DNA from: Phocaeicola fibrisolvens
Lineage (GTDB): Bacteria; Bacteroidota; Bacteroidia; Bacteroidales; Bacteroidaceae
Assembly: GCF_025567125.1 (NCBI RefSeq)
Contig: NZ_JAOQJI010000004.1
Span: forward strand, 62,001-126,000
Direction of reading: 5' to 3'
DNA: 64,000 nt
This document shows positions 34,787-44,271 of this stretch, piece by piece (the first letter of the stretch is position 1; the number at the start of each line of letters is the position of its first letter). Under the pieces are notes generated by a model, which worked only from the letters and a program-made list of their open reading frames with translations, was not told the DNA's origin and did not search any database. The translations under genes and the position numbers were made by a program.

Positions 34787-36688
34787 ATGAAAAAAATATC
34801 TTTCTTTTTATTATCCTTACTGGCGGTTTTTGCCTTTACGGCTTGTACCGATGGGTTGGAAAACATTGAATACAATAGAAATAGTGATGTGGTTGTAGCT
34901 ACCCCTGAAGTCACTGCAGCAACAGGAACTTCGTTAACGCTTGTGTCATCGGTTACTGGAAATGTGAACAGTGTGGTGAAAAGAGGTTTCTGTTATAGTG
35001 CCAACGCACAAACTCCTAGCATTAAAGATAATGTGGTGGAGGCAGATGAAAATTTCAGCGCAACAATCTCTGGTTTGATGGGTAATACCACTTATTATAT
35101 CCGTGCTTATGTGTATGGTAATAGCCGTTATACATATTCCGAGTCGTTTACTGCTACCACGGAAGCTCAGGGGCTTGAGGAACAACTGGCAAACTATGTA
35201 GCTCCTGCTTATGTAGATAATTATGTGGATATTGCCGACTGGTCCAAGCGTGCCCAATGGAATCTGAGTAATGTGCATGATCCTACAGTGGTGCTGGCCG
35301 ATGACGGGTATTATTATATGTATCAAACAGATGCTTCGTATGGTAATGCACATACTGCGGGTGGACATTTTCACGGGCGTCGTTCAAAGAACCTGGTAGA
35401 TTGGGAATACCTGGGAGGAACGATGCAGAACCTGCCCGACTGGGTGATTCCGAAACTGAACGAGATTCGTGAAGGAATGGGATTGGAGGCTGTGACTCCG
35501 AATACAGCGGATTTTGGTTATTGGGCTCCTTGTGTACGGAAAGTGAGAAGTGGTTTGTACCGTATGTATTACTCTATTGTGTGTCCTGGTACTTTGAGTG
35601 GAGACGGTACATGGAGTGAACGCGCGTTCATTGGAATGATGGAGAATGACAATCCTGCCAATAACGAGGGCTGGGTGGATAAAGGGTATGTCATCACCAA
35701 CGCTTCGGATAAGGGGCTTGACTTCCATGTGGCTGCGGACGATTGGAGCAACTGCTATTATAAATGGAATGCCATTGACCCCAGCTACATTATTACGGAA
35801 GAAGGCAAACATTATCTGGCCTATGGCTCTTGGCATAGTGGCATCGCATTGGTGGAAATCGACGGAGAAACCGGTAAGGTGAAAGCCGACCTGCCTAACC
35901 CTTGGGGAACAAGTGATGACATTGCTGCTTATGGTCAGTTGATAGCTACCCGTCAGATGGGAAACCGCTGGCAAGGCTCAGAAGGTCCGGAATTGGTTTA
36001 TCATGATGGATATTATTATTTGTTCCTGGCCTATGATGCGTTGGATGTACCGTACAATACCCGTGTGGCACGCGCTACCAATATTGCAGGTCCTTACTTG
36101 GGGATGGATGGCACAGACGTGACTACGGTGGGAGGTGATATCCTTCCGGTAGTGACTCATCCGTATAAGTTCAATAACAGTGACGGTTGGGTCGGTATCT
36201 CTCATTGTTGCGTATTTGATGACGGAAACGGGAACTGGTATTTTGCCTCACAAGGTCGGTTCCCGGCAAACGTGGGAGGTAATGCATACAGTAATGCCCT
36301 TATGATGGGCCATGTGCGGTCTATCCGCTGGACAGAAGATGGCTGGCCACTGGTAATGCCTGAGCGCTATGGAGCCGTGCCACAGGTGGCCATCACTGAA
36401 GAGGAATTGCTGGGTAACTGGGAGCACATTGACCTTTCTTATTCTTATGGGAAGCAGAAAACTTCGACTCAGATGACACTTGCTGCCGACCATACCGTTA
36501 CTGAAGGTTCCTGGAAAGGAGCAACCTGGTCGTATGACAGTGCGAATCAGTGCCTGACATTCGATAACGGTGTGAAACTCTACTTGCAGCGAGAAACCGA
36601 CTGGGAAGCCTCTCCGAGAACACACACCATTGTCTATGCGGGTTATGGTACCAATTGCAAGACTTATTGGGGAAAAAAGAGCAAGTAA
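34787..36688 (+). CDS. GH43 endo-arabinanase-type lipoprotein (PUL C)
   Basis: 633 residues with a lipoprotein signal (VFAFTAC, cysteine 20). A fibronectin-III-like domain (about 35-125, ending TYYIRAYVYGN...FTATTEA) precedes a five-bladed GH43 propeller. The propeller holds the catalytic trio VHDPTVV (base D165), WNAIDPSYI (D331) and QGSEGPEL (acid E399). The last ~100 residues (LLGNWEHIDLSYSYGKQ...) match the C-terminal beta-barrel found in large endo-alpha-1,5-L-arabinanases. As a surface lipoprotein it should cut arabinan backbones outside the cell before SusCD uptake. The strong terminator after it ends the operon begun by susC. Confidence 0.93.
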   Translation: MKKISFFLLSLLAVFAFTACTDGLENIEYNRNSDVVVATPEVTAATGTSLTLVSSVTGNVNSVVKRGFCYSANAQTPSIKDNVVEADENFSATISGLMGNTTYYIRAYVYGNSRYTYSESFTATTEAQGLEEQLANYVAPAYVDNYVDIADWSKRAQWNLSNVHDPTVVLADDGYYYMYQTDASYGNAHTAGGHFHGRRSKNLVDWEYLGGTMQNLPDWVIPKLNEIREGMGLEAVTPNTADFGYWAPCVRKVRSGLYRMYYSIVCPGTLSGDGTWSERAFIGMMENDNPANNEGWVDKGYVITNASDKGLDFHVAADDWSNCYYKWNAIDPSYIITEEGKHYLAYGSWHSGIALVEIDGETGKVKADLPNPWGTSDDIAAYGQLIATRQMGNRWQGSEGPELVYHDGYYYLFLAYDALDVPYNTRVARATNIAGPYLGMDGTDVTTVGGDILPVVTHPYKFNNSDGWVGISHCCVFDDGNGNWYFASQGRFPANVGGNAYSNALMMGHVRSIRWTEDGWPLVMPERYGAVPQVAITEEELLGNWEHIDLSYSYGKQKTSTQMTLAADHTVTEGSWKGATWSYDSANQCLTFDNGVKLYLQRETDWEASPRTHTIVYAGYGTNCKTYWGKKSK

Positions 36689-36736
36689 CTCGGGTGTAGA
36701 ATATTTCTGGCACAATGATGTGTAAGAATGCTACTG

Positions 36737-36776
36737 AAAAATGAGTAATACTGCAACCGTATTACTCATTTTTTTG
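36737..36776 (+). terminator. Intrinsic terminator of the PUL C susC operon
   Basis: AAAAATGAGTAATAC pairs with GTATTACTCATTTTT and is followed by further T. Confidence 0.85.
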
Positions 36777-36837
36777 TAGAAGCAATTTTGATTAGTGAAA
36801 TACACTTCAAACAGTAGTAATTTATATCCTATTTTTT

Positions 36838-37854
36838 ATGCAGACTATGAAACTCATCACTTTATTATTTCTTTCATTGGTGGTGACAAAGGAGATTTAT
36901 CCATTGCCTCCAGAGAAACATTCGTCGGTTATTCCGACCAGCAAAGTCATGACGCACGACCCCGTGCTGGCCAAGCAGGGGGATACCTACTATCTCTTTG
37001 CTACCGGGCAGGGGATTTCAGTCATGTCCTCCAAAGATAGGAAAAACTGGAAATTTGAGAAACCGGTTTTTGACAAGGCATCTCAATGGGCGGTAGAGGC
37101 TATCAAGGGCTACCACGGACATACGTGGGCTCCGGATATCATTTACCATCACGGACTTTATCACCTGTTTTATTCCTGTTCGGCCTTTGGAAAGAACACT
37201 TCGGCTATCGGACATGCTACGAACCCTACACTTGACCCATCCAGTCCCGATTTTAAGTGGACTGACCACGGCAAGGTGATTCAGTCGGTTCCTCACCGGG
37301 ATATGTGGAATGCCATCGACCCGAATGTGATTATCGATGAAAACGGTACGCCGTGGATGAGCTTCGGTTCCTTCTGGGACGGCATCAAGCTGGTCAAGTT
37401 GACGCTGGACCTGAACGGGGTGGCCCAGCCCGAAGAATGGCATTCGCTTTGCCGCCGTCCGCGTACGTTCGACTTGCCAGAGGAAGAGGCAGGCGACGGA
37501 GCAGTAGAAGCCCCTTTTATCATGAAGCACGGGGATTATTATTATCTCTTCGTGTCGTTCGACTATTGCTGCAAAGGATTGGACAGTAACTACAAAGTAA
37601 TGGTGGGCCGTGCGAAAACGGTGACAGGTCCTTACTTGGATAAAGAAGGAAAAGCGTTGAACCGGGGAGGTGGTTCGTTGGTCATTCAGGGAAATAAGGA
37701 TTATGCTGGAGTGGGGCACAATGCTGCCTATCACCTTGACGGGAAGGATTATTTCATTTGCCATGCCTATTCGGTGGCAGAAGAAGGAGCGCCGAAATTG
37801 ATTATACGGGAAATGACGTGGACATCCGACGGATGGCCGATAGTTCAGTTCTGA
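36838..37854 (+). CDS. GH43 arabinan endo-1,5-alpha-L-arabinosidase-type enzyme (PUL C)
   Basis: 338 residues with a short signal peptide; the ATG at 36847 (MKLITLLFLSLVV) may be the true start. It is a single-domain GH43 propeller with THDPVLAKQG (base D41), WNAIDPNVI (D161) and GAVEAPFI (acid E224), the usual spacing of the compact arabinanase subfamily. There is no lipobox, so it is probably periplasmic, acting after import on arabino-oligosaccharides. It follows the operon terminator and so needs its own promoter in 36777-36837, where only CAATTTTG at about 36784 resembles a -7 box. Confidence 0.92.
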   Translation: MQTMKLITLLFLSLVVTKEIYPLPPEKHSSVIPTSKVMTHDPVLAKQGDTYYLFATGQGISVMSSKDRKNWKFEKPVFDKASQWAVEAIKGYHGHTWAPDIIYHHGLYHLFYSCSAFGKNTSAIGHATNPTLDPSSPDFKWTDHGKVIQSVPHRDMWNAIDPNVIIDENGTPWMSFGSFWDGIKLVKLTLDLNGVAQPEEWHSLCRRPRTFDLPEEEAGDGAVEAPFIMKHGDYYYLFVSFDYCCKGLDSNYKVMVGRAKTVTGPYLDKEGKALNRGGGSLVIQGNKDYAGVGHNAAYHLDGKDYFICHAYSVAEEGAPKLIIREMTWTSDGWPIVQF

Positions 37855-37869
37855 GAATGGTCTCAGACA

Positions 37870-37916
37870 AATGCCGCTGTGAGGTCCGTAAAACTTCGCG
37901 GCGGTTTTTGTAATGA
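37870..37916 (+). terminator. Probable terminator after the second GH43
   Basis: A weak GCCGC / GCGGC stem with a long loop precedes TTTTTG. Confidence 0.4.
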
Positions 37917-37976
37917 CTTGCATGATTTGCGGTCGTTTTTGAAGAATCTTTTATTGTTAGTTTCACACTTAATTTC

Positions 37977-37984
37977 TATTTTTG
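37977..37984 (+). promoter_or_regulatory. -7 box of the GH97 gene
   Basis: TATTTTTG, a perfect TAnnTTTG, 31 bases before the GH97 ATG. No TGTCCACCT-type operator is visible upstream. Confidence 0.5.
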
Positions 37985-38015
37985 TCCTGATTAGTAATTA
38001 TCTGGAAAAACACCT

Positions 38016-39956
38016 ATGAAGAAACAAGTACTTTTTGGCACATTGGCATTATTGGCCTCTCAAGCATTTGCCCAGCAAGCGGCAGTGACGGGGCCGGATG
38101 CACGTTTGAAACTCGATTTTCAGTTGCAGGACGGTAAACCTGTTTATTCGGTAACTTACGACGGCAAGACCGTTTTGGAGAATTCTCCGTTGGGCTTCGT
38201 GTCCAATATCGGTGATTTCAGCCGTCAGATGACGTTTGTGGACCAGCAGACAGATAAGGTGGACAAGACCTACACGCAGACCCGTATCAAACGTTCTACG
38301 GTACACTATGCGGCTAACAAGCTGACCGTGACCCTTGAAAATGCAGACAAGAAGAAAGTGGATATCGTGTTCCAGCTGAGCAACAACGACATCGCGTTCC
38401 GCTATGAGATGCCTCAATATGGCGAAACCGCCTGTATGGTGGTAGAGAAGGAAGCGACCGGATTTGATTTCCCCTCTTCCACCACGACCTTCCTTTCCCC
38501 GCAGAGCGACCCGATGATTGGCTGGATGCGTACCAAGCCGAGTTACGAAGAAGAGTATGTACCCGATGAGCCGGTGGCCACGCCGTCAAAATACGGTGAA
38601 GGGTATACTTTCCCGGCCCTTTTCCACGTAGGTGACAACTGGGCACTGGTTTCGGAAACCGGTGTGCGCAGCTTGTATTGTGCGTCTCATCTGAGCGATG
38701 CCACGAAGGACGGGCTGTATAGCATTGCCTTCCCGAACCCGGGCGAGATGAACGGACTGGGTTCTTCCACTCCGGGACTGGCTCTGCCGGGTGTGACTCC
38801 CTGGCGTACCATTACGGTGGGTAACGGGCTGAAGCCGATTGTGGAAACCACAGTCCCGTTTGATGTGGTAGATCCGCTCTATGAACCTTCACAGGATTAT
38901 AAGTTCGGACGTTCCACCTGGAGCTGGATCATGTGGCAGGACCCGAGCATTAATTATGACGACCAGGTGCGTTTCATCGACCTGGCCAGTGAGATGGGCT
39001 ATGAATATACCCTGATTGACGGCGGCTGGGAGAAGAACATCGGCCGCGACAAGATGGAGAAACTCTTCCAGTATGCACACCAGAAGAAGGTGGACGTATT
39101 CGTGTGGTACAACTCCAACGGCTACTGGAACGATGCGCCGCAGGATGCCAAGCAGTGCATGAGCAACTCCGTAGCCCGCAAGAAAGAAATGAAATGGTTG
39201 CAGAAATGCGGTGTGAAGGGACTGAAGGTGGATTTCTTCGGCAGTGACAAGCAGCAGATGATGGGCTTGTACGAAGACATCCTGACCGATGCCAACGAAT
39301 ACGGACTGATGATTATCTTCCATGGCTGTACCATTCCGCGCGGATGGGAACGGATGTATCCCAATTATGTGGGCAGCGAGGCGGTACTGGCTTCAGAGAA
39401 CCTGATATTCAACCAGCATTTTGACGATATGGAGGCCTACAATGCTTGTCTGCATCCGTTTATCCGTAACACCATCGGCTGCATGGAATTCGGTGGTACG
39501 TTGCTGAACAAGCGTTACAACCGGACAAATGACGGAGGATGTACCCGCAAGACGACCGATGTGTTCCAGCTGGCTACGGCGGTGCTGTATCAGAACCCGC
39601 TTCAGAACTTTGCTCTGGCTCCGAACAACCTGACCGATGCGCCGGCTTTGGCCATCGACTTCATGAAGCAGGTGCCGACCACCTGGGATGAAACGGTGTT
39701 CCTGGATGGCTATCCCGGTAAATATTGTGTGCTGGCCCGCCGTCACGGTGACCGCTGGTACGTGGTGGGAGTGAATGCCCAGAAAGAACCGTTGAAGCTG
39801 ACGCTGAACCTGCCGATGTGGCAGAAGGGTGAGACGGTGTCTTATTACCTGGACGACAAGAAGCGCCAGCCGAAGCTGGAGGACTTGAAAATCAAGAACC
39901 CGTCCGAAGTGAAAGTGGTGATTCAGCCGGAAGGCGGTATTGTCCTGACGAAATAA
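38016..39956 (+). CDS. Glycoside hydrolase family 97, retaining alpha-galactosidase type
   Basis: 646 residues with a signal peptide (MKKQVLFGTLALLASQAFAQ). An N-terminal beta-sandwich (TGPDARLKLDFQL..., to about 270), a TIM barrel and a C-terminal beta-domain are in the GH97 order. The barrel has LKVDFFGSD, whose aspartate D406 sits where retaining GH97 alpha-galactosidases have their nucleophile, and VGSEAV with E455 as probable acid/base. It therefore does not look like the inverting SusB alpha-glucosidase type. It would remove alpha-galactose (or beta-L-arabinopyranose, which has the same ring geometry) from side chains. That fits the arabinan PUL at whose end it lies, although it has its own promoter and terminator. 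Confidence 0.9.
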   Translation: MKKQVLFGTLALLASQAFAQQAAVTGPDARLKLDFQLQDGKPVYSVTYDGKTVLENSPLGFVSNIGDFSRQMTFVDQQTDKVDKTYTQTRIKRSTVHYAANKLTVTLENADKKKVDIVFQLSNNDIAFRYEMPQYGETACMVVEKEATGFDFPSSTTTFLSPQSDPMIGWMRTKPSYEEEYVPDEPVATPSKYGEGYTFPALFHVGDNWALVSETGVRSLYCASHLSDATKDGLYSIAFPNPGEMNGLGSSTPGLALPGVTPWRTITVGNGLKPIVETTVPFDVVDPLYEPSQDYKFGRSTWSWIMWQDPSINYDDQVRFIDLASEMGYEYTLIDGGWEKNIGRDKMEKLFQYAHQKKVDVFVWYNSNGYWNDAPQDAKQCMSNSVARKKEMKWLQKCGVKGLKVDFFGSDKQQMMGLYEDILTDANEYGLMIIFHGCTIPRGWERMYPNYVGSEAVLASENLIFNQHFDDMEAYNACLHPFIRNTIGCMEFGGTLLNKRYNRTNDGGCTRKTTDVFQLATAVLYQNPLQNFALAPNNLTDAPALAIDFMKQVPTTWDETVFLDGYPGKYCVLARRHGDRWYVVGVNAQKEPLKLTLNLPMWQKGETVSYYLDDKKRQPKLEDLKIKNPSEVKVVIQPEGGIVLTK

Positions 39957-39974
39957 CCCGAGGGAGATTGCAAG

Positions 39975-40020
39975 GAGAAAAGCGTGATTTTTTAGCCGAA
40001 ATCACGCTTTTCTCTTTTTA
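39975..40020 (+). terminator. Intrinsic terminator after GH97
   Basis: GAGAAAAGCGTGATTT pairs with AAATCACGCTTTTCTC, followed by TTTTTA. Confidence 0.88.
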
Positions 40021-40025
40021 ATTTA

Positions 40026-40033
40026 TAACTTTG
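40026..40033 (+). promoter_or_regulatory. -7 box of cysS
   Basis: TAACTTTG, a perfect match, 20 bases upstream of the cysS start codon. Confidence 0.55.
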
Positions 40034-40053
40034 CAACCTAACTCTTTTGAATT

Positions 40054-41535
40054 ATGGAGAATAACAAGCTTTTCATTTACAATACACTGACCCGCAAGAA
40101 GGAACTTTTCGTGCCTTTGCATGCTCCTCATGTGGGCATGTATGTGTGTGGTCCTACCGTATACGGTGACGGACATCTGGGACATGCGCGTCCCGCCATT
40201 ACGTTTGATATCCTGTTCCGCTACCTGAAGCATTTGGGCTACAAGGTGCGTTACGTGCGTAACATTACCGATGTGGGCCATTTGGAACACGATGCCGATG
40301 ACGGAGAAGACAAGATTGCCAAGAAAGCCCGTCTGGAACAGCTGGAGCCGATGGAAGTGGTGCAGTATTATCTGTTGCGTTACCACAAGGCTATGGAAGC
40401 CCTGAACGTGTTGCCGCCCAGCATCGAGCCGCATGCGTCCGGACACATCATCGAACAGATTCAGCTGGTACAGGAAATCCTGAAAAACGGATATGCGTAC
40501 GAAAGCAAGGGCTCAGTTTATTTCGACGTGGCCAAGTACAACAAGGACCATCACTATGGTGTGCTGTCGGGCCGTAACCTCGACGACGTGCTCAACACGA
40601 CCCGTGAACTCGACGGACAGGACGAGAAACACAATCCGGCCGATTTTGCGTTGTGGAAGTGTGCGCAGCCGGAACACATCATGCGCTGGCCGTCACCCTG
40701 GAGCAACGGTTTCCCGGGCTGGCACTGTGAATGTACAGCCATGGGACGGAAGTACCTGGGTGAGACTTTCGACATTCACGGAGGAGGCATGGACTTGATT
40801 TTCCCGCACCATGAATGTGAGATTGCACAGGCTGTGGCTTCTGAAGGTCATCCGATGGTACGCTATTGGATGCACAACAACATGATTACCATCAACGGAC
40901 AGAAGATGGGTAAGTCGTTGGGTAATTTCATCACTTTGGATGAGTTCTTCACCGGCTCCAACAAGCTGCTGACGCAGGCCTATACGCCGATGACCATCCG
41001 CTTCTTCATTCTGCAGGCACATTACCGCAGCACGGTGGACTTCAGCAACGAGGCGTTGCAGGCAGCTGAAAAGGGATTGGAACGTTTGCTGGAAGGTGTG
41101 AAGAACCTGGAACGTATCACTCCGTCGAAGACTACTTCGGGCATTGAGCCGCAGGGACTGCGCGAGAAGTGCTACGAAGCCATGAATGACGACTTGAATA
41201 CGCCGATTGTCATTTCACACCTGTTTGATGCCACCCGCATGATCAATACGGTGATTGACAAGAAGGCGACCATCAGCGCCGAAGACCTGGAAGAGCTGAA
41301 GAGCGTGTTCCATCTGTTCGTGTTCGACATTCTGGGATTGAAAGCGGAGGCTGAAAACAATGCGGCCCGTGAAGAAGCATACGGAAAGGTGGTCGACATG
41401 CTGTTGGAACAGCGTATGCAGGCCAAGGCCAACAAAGACTGGGCTACCAGCGACAAGATTCGCGACAACCTGGCTGCACTGGGCTTTGAGGTGAAGGATA
41501 CCAAGGACGGATTCACCTGGAAGCTGAACAAGTGA
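40054..41535 (+). CDS. cysS: Cysteine--tRNA ligase
   Basis: 493 residues, normal length. Class I synthetase: the HIGH-type motif is HLGHA (after YVCGPTVYGDG, which holds the first zinc cysteine). The zinc/cysteine-selecting block is FPGWHCECTAMG with HHECEIAQ downstream. The KMSKS-type motif is KMGKSLGNF. The C-terminal DALR-like helical domain carries the anticodon contacts. It charges tRNA-Cys in the cytoplasm. A single-gene unit with its own promoter, it separates the arabinan PUL from PUL D. Confidence 0.98.
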   Translation: MENNKLFIYNTLTRKKELFVPLHAPHVGMYVCGPTVYGDGHLGHARPAITFDILFRYLKHLGYKVRYVRNITDVGHLEHDADDGEDKIAKKARLEQLEPMEVVQYYLLRYHKAMEALNVLPPSIEPHASGHIIEQIQLVQEILKNGYAYESKGSVYFDVAKYNKDHHYGVLSGRNLDDVLNTTRELDGQDEKHNPADFALWKCAQPEHIMRWPSPWSNGFPGWHCECTAMGRKYLGETFDIHGGGMDLIFPHHECEIAQAVASEGHPMVRYWMHNNMITINGQKMGKSLGNFITLDEFFTGSNKLLTQAYTPMTIRFFILQAHYRSTVDFSNEALQAAEKGLERLLEGVKNLERITPSKTTSGIEPQGLREKCYEAMNDDLNTPIVISHLFDATRMINTVIDKKATISAEDLEELKSVFHLFVFDILGLKAEAENNAAREEAYGKVVDMLLEQRMQAKANKDWATSDKIRDNLAALGFEVKDTKDGFTWKLNK

Positions 41536-41562
41536 CGGAGATTTTGAAAACTACATGATAGG

Positions 41563-41600
41563 AAGAAGGGGTATCGGTGTGTGTGCCGGTACCCCTTTCT
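41563..41600. terminator. Hairpin between convergent cysS and M60 genes
   Basis: AGAAGGGGTA-CGG pairs with CCG-TACCCCTTTCT with one offset. There is no long T-run; it probably serves both convergent genes. Confidence 0.55.
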
Positions 41601-41623
41601 GTTTCTAATATGAGAAGAAATAC

Positions 41624-44191
41624 TTATTTCTTGTGGATTTCGATTCGCTTTCCGTCAGCCTGTACGGCGTAGAGTTTGGCATTTCCTAACTCTATACCCG
41701 ATGGGATGTCGTAGTTGAACATATTGAAGAAATAAATCAGTTCGCCTTCGGCATTGTTTTTCCGCAGTTCAAAGGCCACTGCATTTTCTCCGTTTATCAC
41801 GGTGTATTTTCTTCCGGAAACGGTGTAGGCAATGTCAGGGCTGATGGTTTTCACCTCTCCTTCAAACTGGGTGTAATATCCGGTATCCGAAGGTTTGGTA
41901 TCCAGTCCGGTATCTCCGGCCTTGCGGTCTTCAATGTATTGGAAGGCATGTTTGGGCTTCGGGAATTTCTTCATAAAGTCCTTGGCTTCTTTAATCATTT
42001 CTGTCGTCACTTTATATTTCCAGGTGCCATACTGGTCAATGGTATCTTCTCCCGGGATAAAGAAGCCCCACAAGTCGAAGAAGTCGGTCAGGTTTTCGTT
42101 GGCCGCCTCACTGGCTTTCATGGCAAACTTGAGCTGGGCAGCACCGGGGTCACTTTCTGTAATCCGGTCTTCACGCAACAGTTTGAACAAGGTTTGCCAG
42201 AATCTGGGATTGTGTCCGCAACGGTGATAATAATTCCACAACTGCCAGTTCATACGCATGTGTATCTCCGTGTCTTCTCCCTGATGGGTTGCATCTCCCA
42301 TATTATACCATGCCTTTTTATAGACGAAGCGAGAATCGGCCAGGTCGTTCAATTCGCTGCCTCTGGAACAGTATTTCCCCAGTTTGTATAACACGTAGTT
42401 CGAGAACAGGTTGTTGGACGATTCCGTACTTCCGGGCCAGTTGATGGCGGCCTGATGGATGTGGCCTATTTCGTGAGCCGGTCCCCAGGCATTGTCTTTG
42501 GCGGCCATGACATTCTCTTTCAGCAGGATGTTGTTCAGGTACGTATAAACGAAGCCGATGCAATAGTCGGTGGCCCACATGTAACTTCCTTCCGGTGAGA
42601 TGGCAAAGATGTGGTTATTCACCTGCGACGGGCGTACATCCTCGATGCCCATCAGTTCCTGTTCCCATCCGATGATGTCATCCCACAAGTTGATGGCCGA
42701 CAGTATCTGGTTGGGGACAAATTCCTGCATCTTGGAAGTATGGAAATAGAACATGATGCGTTCACCTCGTACACAGAAATATTTGTGGGTCGCTTTCTTC
42801 AAGAGTTCGGCATACTTTTCATCGGTTTTATGTTCTTTCAGGTCGAAGAAGCCGGTCACTTTTCCGCTTCCCATTGGGATATGAATTTTGATAGGCTGGG
42901 CGTCGGGTGAGGTCAGGTCGGTGTTGTACATGACGAAAAGCTGTCCCTCCTTGCGCATGGTCAGTTTGTTGACACCCGGCGATAGGAAATAGACTTCCCC
43001 GTTCACGTTGGTCTGCTTGTATTCCTGTCCGCTTTCCCAGATACTTTGCAAGGATATCTGTTGGCCGTGAGTGTCGCCCACCAGTACGATAAGTTCATCG
43101 CCTTGTTGCACCGAGATACCGGTAGGATTGTCCAGGTTGCTGTATTTCTTAGTCATCAGTTTGGTGGCCCACTCCTCCGGTATGCTGTAAGGGGCATATT
43201 CACGGATACGGAATTCTTTTTCATACGCATCGTATGTATTGTTCTGGAGAGCCTTGGCCAGTCGGACAAAATAGTCGGGGAGGGCATTGATCTGTTCGTC
43301 GGTCACTCCTTCTTTCAAGGTGCTGCAAGTGATGTCGCTGAATACGGTGAGTAACGTTTTCTCCAGCGTGTTTTCCTGGTTATACCGATAGAACTCCATT
43401 TCGTCGCAGCTCACAAAATTGCCGGCACCCGATTTGACTTCGAACTTGATACCTGTCACTTTCTGGGTTGTCTTGAAGGTGATTTTGGAAGGTGCATTCT
43501 GCATGCGGAAATTGTAGGAACCATATTTCTTCCAGTCCGAGTGCCCCTCATCGGTCGCAATCAGCAGGTCAAATTCCCCGAAGTTTCCGTTTCCGGAGCG
43601 GGTATAATAAATAAGGTAGTCTATGTCGGCACCCCCTTGGAAATAATATTCCAGTGTGACCGGGAAGTTAGCCGGTTTCCCCCATGGTGAGTGATAAGGA
43701 TTGGCGCCATCGGCAGAAAATTTGCCATCCCATGTGTTTTCAATGTCTTGTCCGGGTTGGCATTCACTGGCTTTACCTCCAGAGGGCTGTACCTTGATGT
43801 CTTCGCTGAGGACGATATCGGACGAGGCATATTGAGTTACGTTGATTACATAGTTCTGTACAGGAGACAGAACCTTTATTACGGCTTTTCTGCGTTCTCC
43901 AGAAGAATTTGCCGTTACGGAGATTTTGATACTAGCTCCGGTAGACGGGTCTTCCTGAGTGGTGATAAACAACCACCCTGCATCACTTTCTGCTTTCCAG
44001 TCGTTTAAACTCAAATTGGTTTTGACAGCTATTGTTTTGTTTTCTGGAGTGCTTCCGAATTCTTGAGTGATATCTGTTTCTTCGATAGAAAAGAAACGGT
44101 CTTGAAGATTATCTTTATCCTTGCATCCTGAAGAAGACAGAATCAGTAACATCAGGAGGATAAAAGAAGAAAAGAAAAGTTTTTTTCTCAT
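41624..44191 (-). CDS. M60-like metallopeptidase lipoprotein with BACON and discoidin-like domains (PUL D)
   Basis: 855 residues. Lipoprotein signal (LILSSSGC, cysteine about 23). A BACON domain (ITQEFGSTPENKTIAVKTN... to about 120) is followed by a discoidin-type carbohydrate-binding domain (DIENTWDGKFSADGANPYHS, about 140-270). A linker and an M60-like catalytic domain follow, with HEIGHIHQ at residues 573-580 and the third zinc ligand E590 in GSTESSNN (HExxHX12E). M60-like peptidases with glycan-binding modules cleave mucin-type O-glycoproteins. Surface anchoring in a SusCD operon suggests it releases glycopeptides for uptake. Last gene of the operon. Confidence 0.9.
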   Translation of the reverse strand: MRKKLFFSSFILLMLLILSSSGCKDKDNLQDRFFSIEETDITQEFGSTPENKTIAVKTNLSLNDWKAESDAGWLFITTQEDPSTGASIKISVTANSSGERRKAVIKVLSPVQNYVINVTQYASSDIVLSEDIKVQPSGGKASECQPGQDIENTWDGKFSADGANPYHSPWGKPANFPVTLEYYFQGGADIDYLIYYTRSGNGNFGEFDLLIATDEGHSDWKKYGSYNFRMQNAPSKITFKTTQKVTGIKFEVKSGAGNFVSCDEMEFYRYNQENTLEKTLLTVFSDITCSTLKEGVTDEQINALPDYFVRLAKALQNNTYDAYEKEFRIREYAPYSIPEEWATKLMTKKYSNLDNPTGISVQQGDELIVLVGDTHGQQISLQSIWESGQEYKQTNVNGEVYFLSPGVNKLTMRKEGQLFVMYNTDLTSPDAQPIKIHIPMGSGKVTGFFDLKEHKTDEKYAELLKKATHKYFCVRGERIMFYFHTSKMQEFVPNQILSAINLWDDIIGWEQELMGIEDVRPSQVNNHIFAISPEGSYMWATDYCIGFVYTYLNNILLKENVMAAKDNAWGPAHEIGHIHQAAINWPGSTESSNNLFSNYVLYKLGKYCSRGSELNDLADSRFVYKKAWYNMGDATHQGEDTEIHMRMNWQLWNYYHRCGHNPRFWQTLFKLLREDRITESDPGAAQLKFAMKASEAANENLTDFFDLWGFFIPGEDTIDQYGTWKYKVTTEMIKEAKDFMKKFPKPKHAFQYIEDRKAGDTGLDTKPSDTGYYTQFEGEVKTISPDIAYTVSGRKYTVINGENAVAFELRKNNAEGELIYFFNMFNYDIPSGIELGNAKLYAVQADGKRIEIHKK

Positions 44192-44212
44192 AGGTATTAG
44201 TTGAGGAATTTG

Positions 44213-44249
44213 AAGAGGAAGGATAAAATTGCAGTTTTTCCTTCCTCTT
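44213..44249 (-). other. Hairpin between DUF1735 and M60 genes
   Basis: AAGAGGAAGGA pairs with TCCTTCCTCTT in the 80-base gap. On the minus transcript no U-run follows, so it is more likely an RNA-stability or partial-attenuation element. Confidence 0.4.
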
Positions 44250-44271
44250 TTTGATGGGACATCAATGAATA

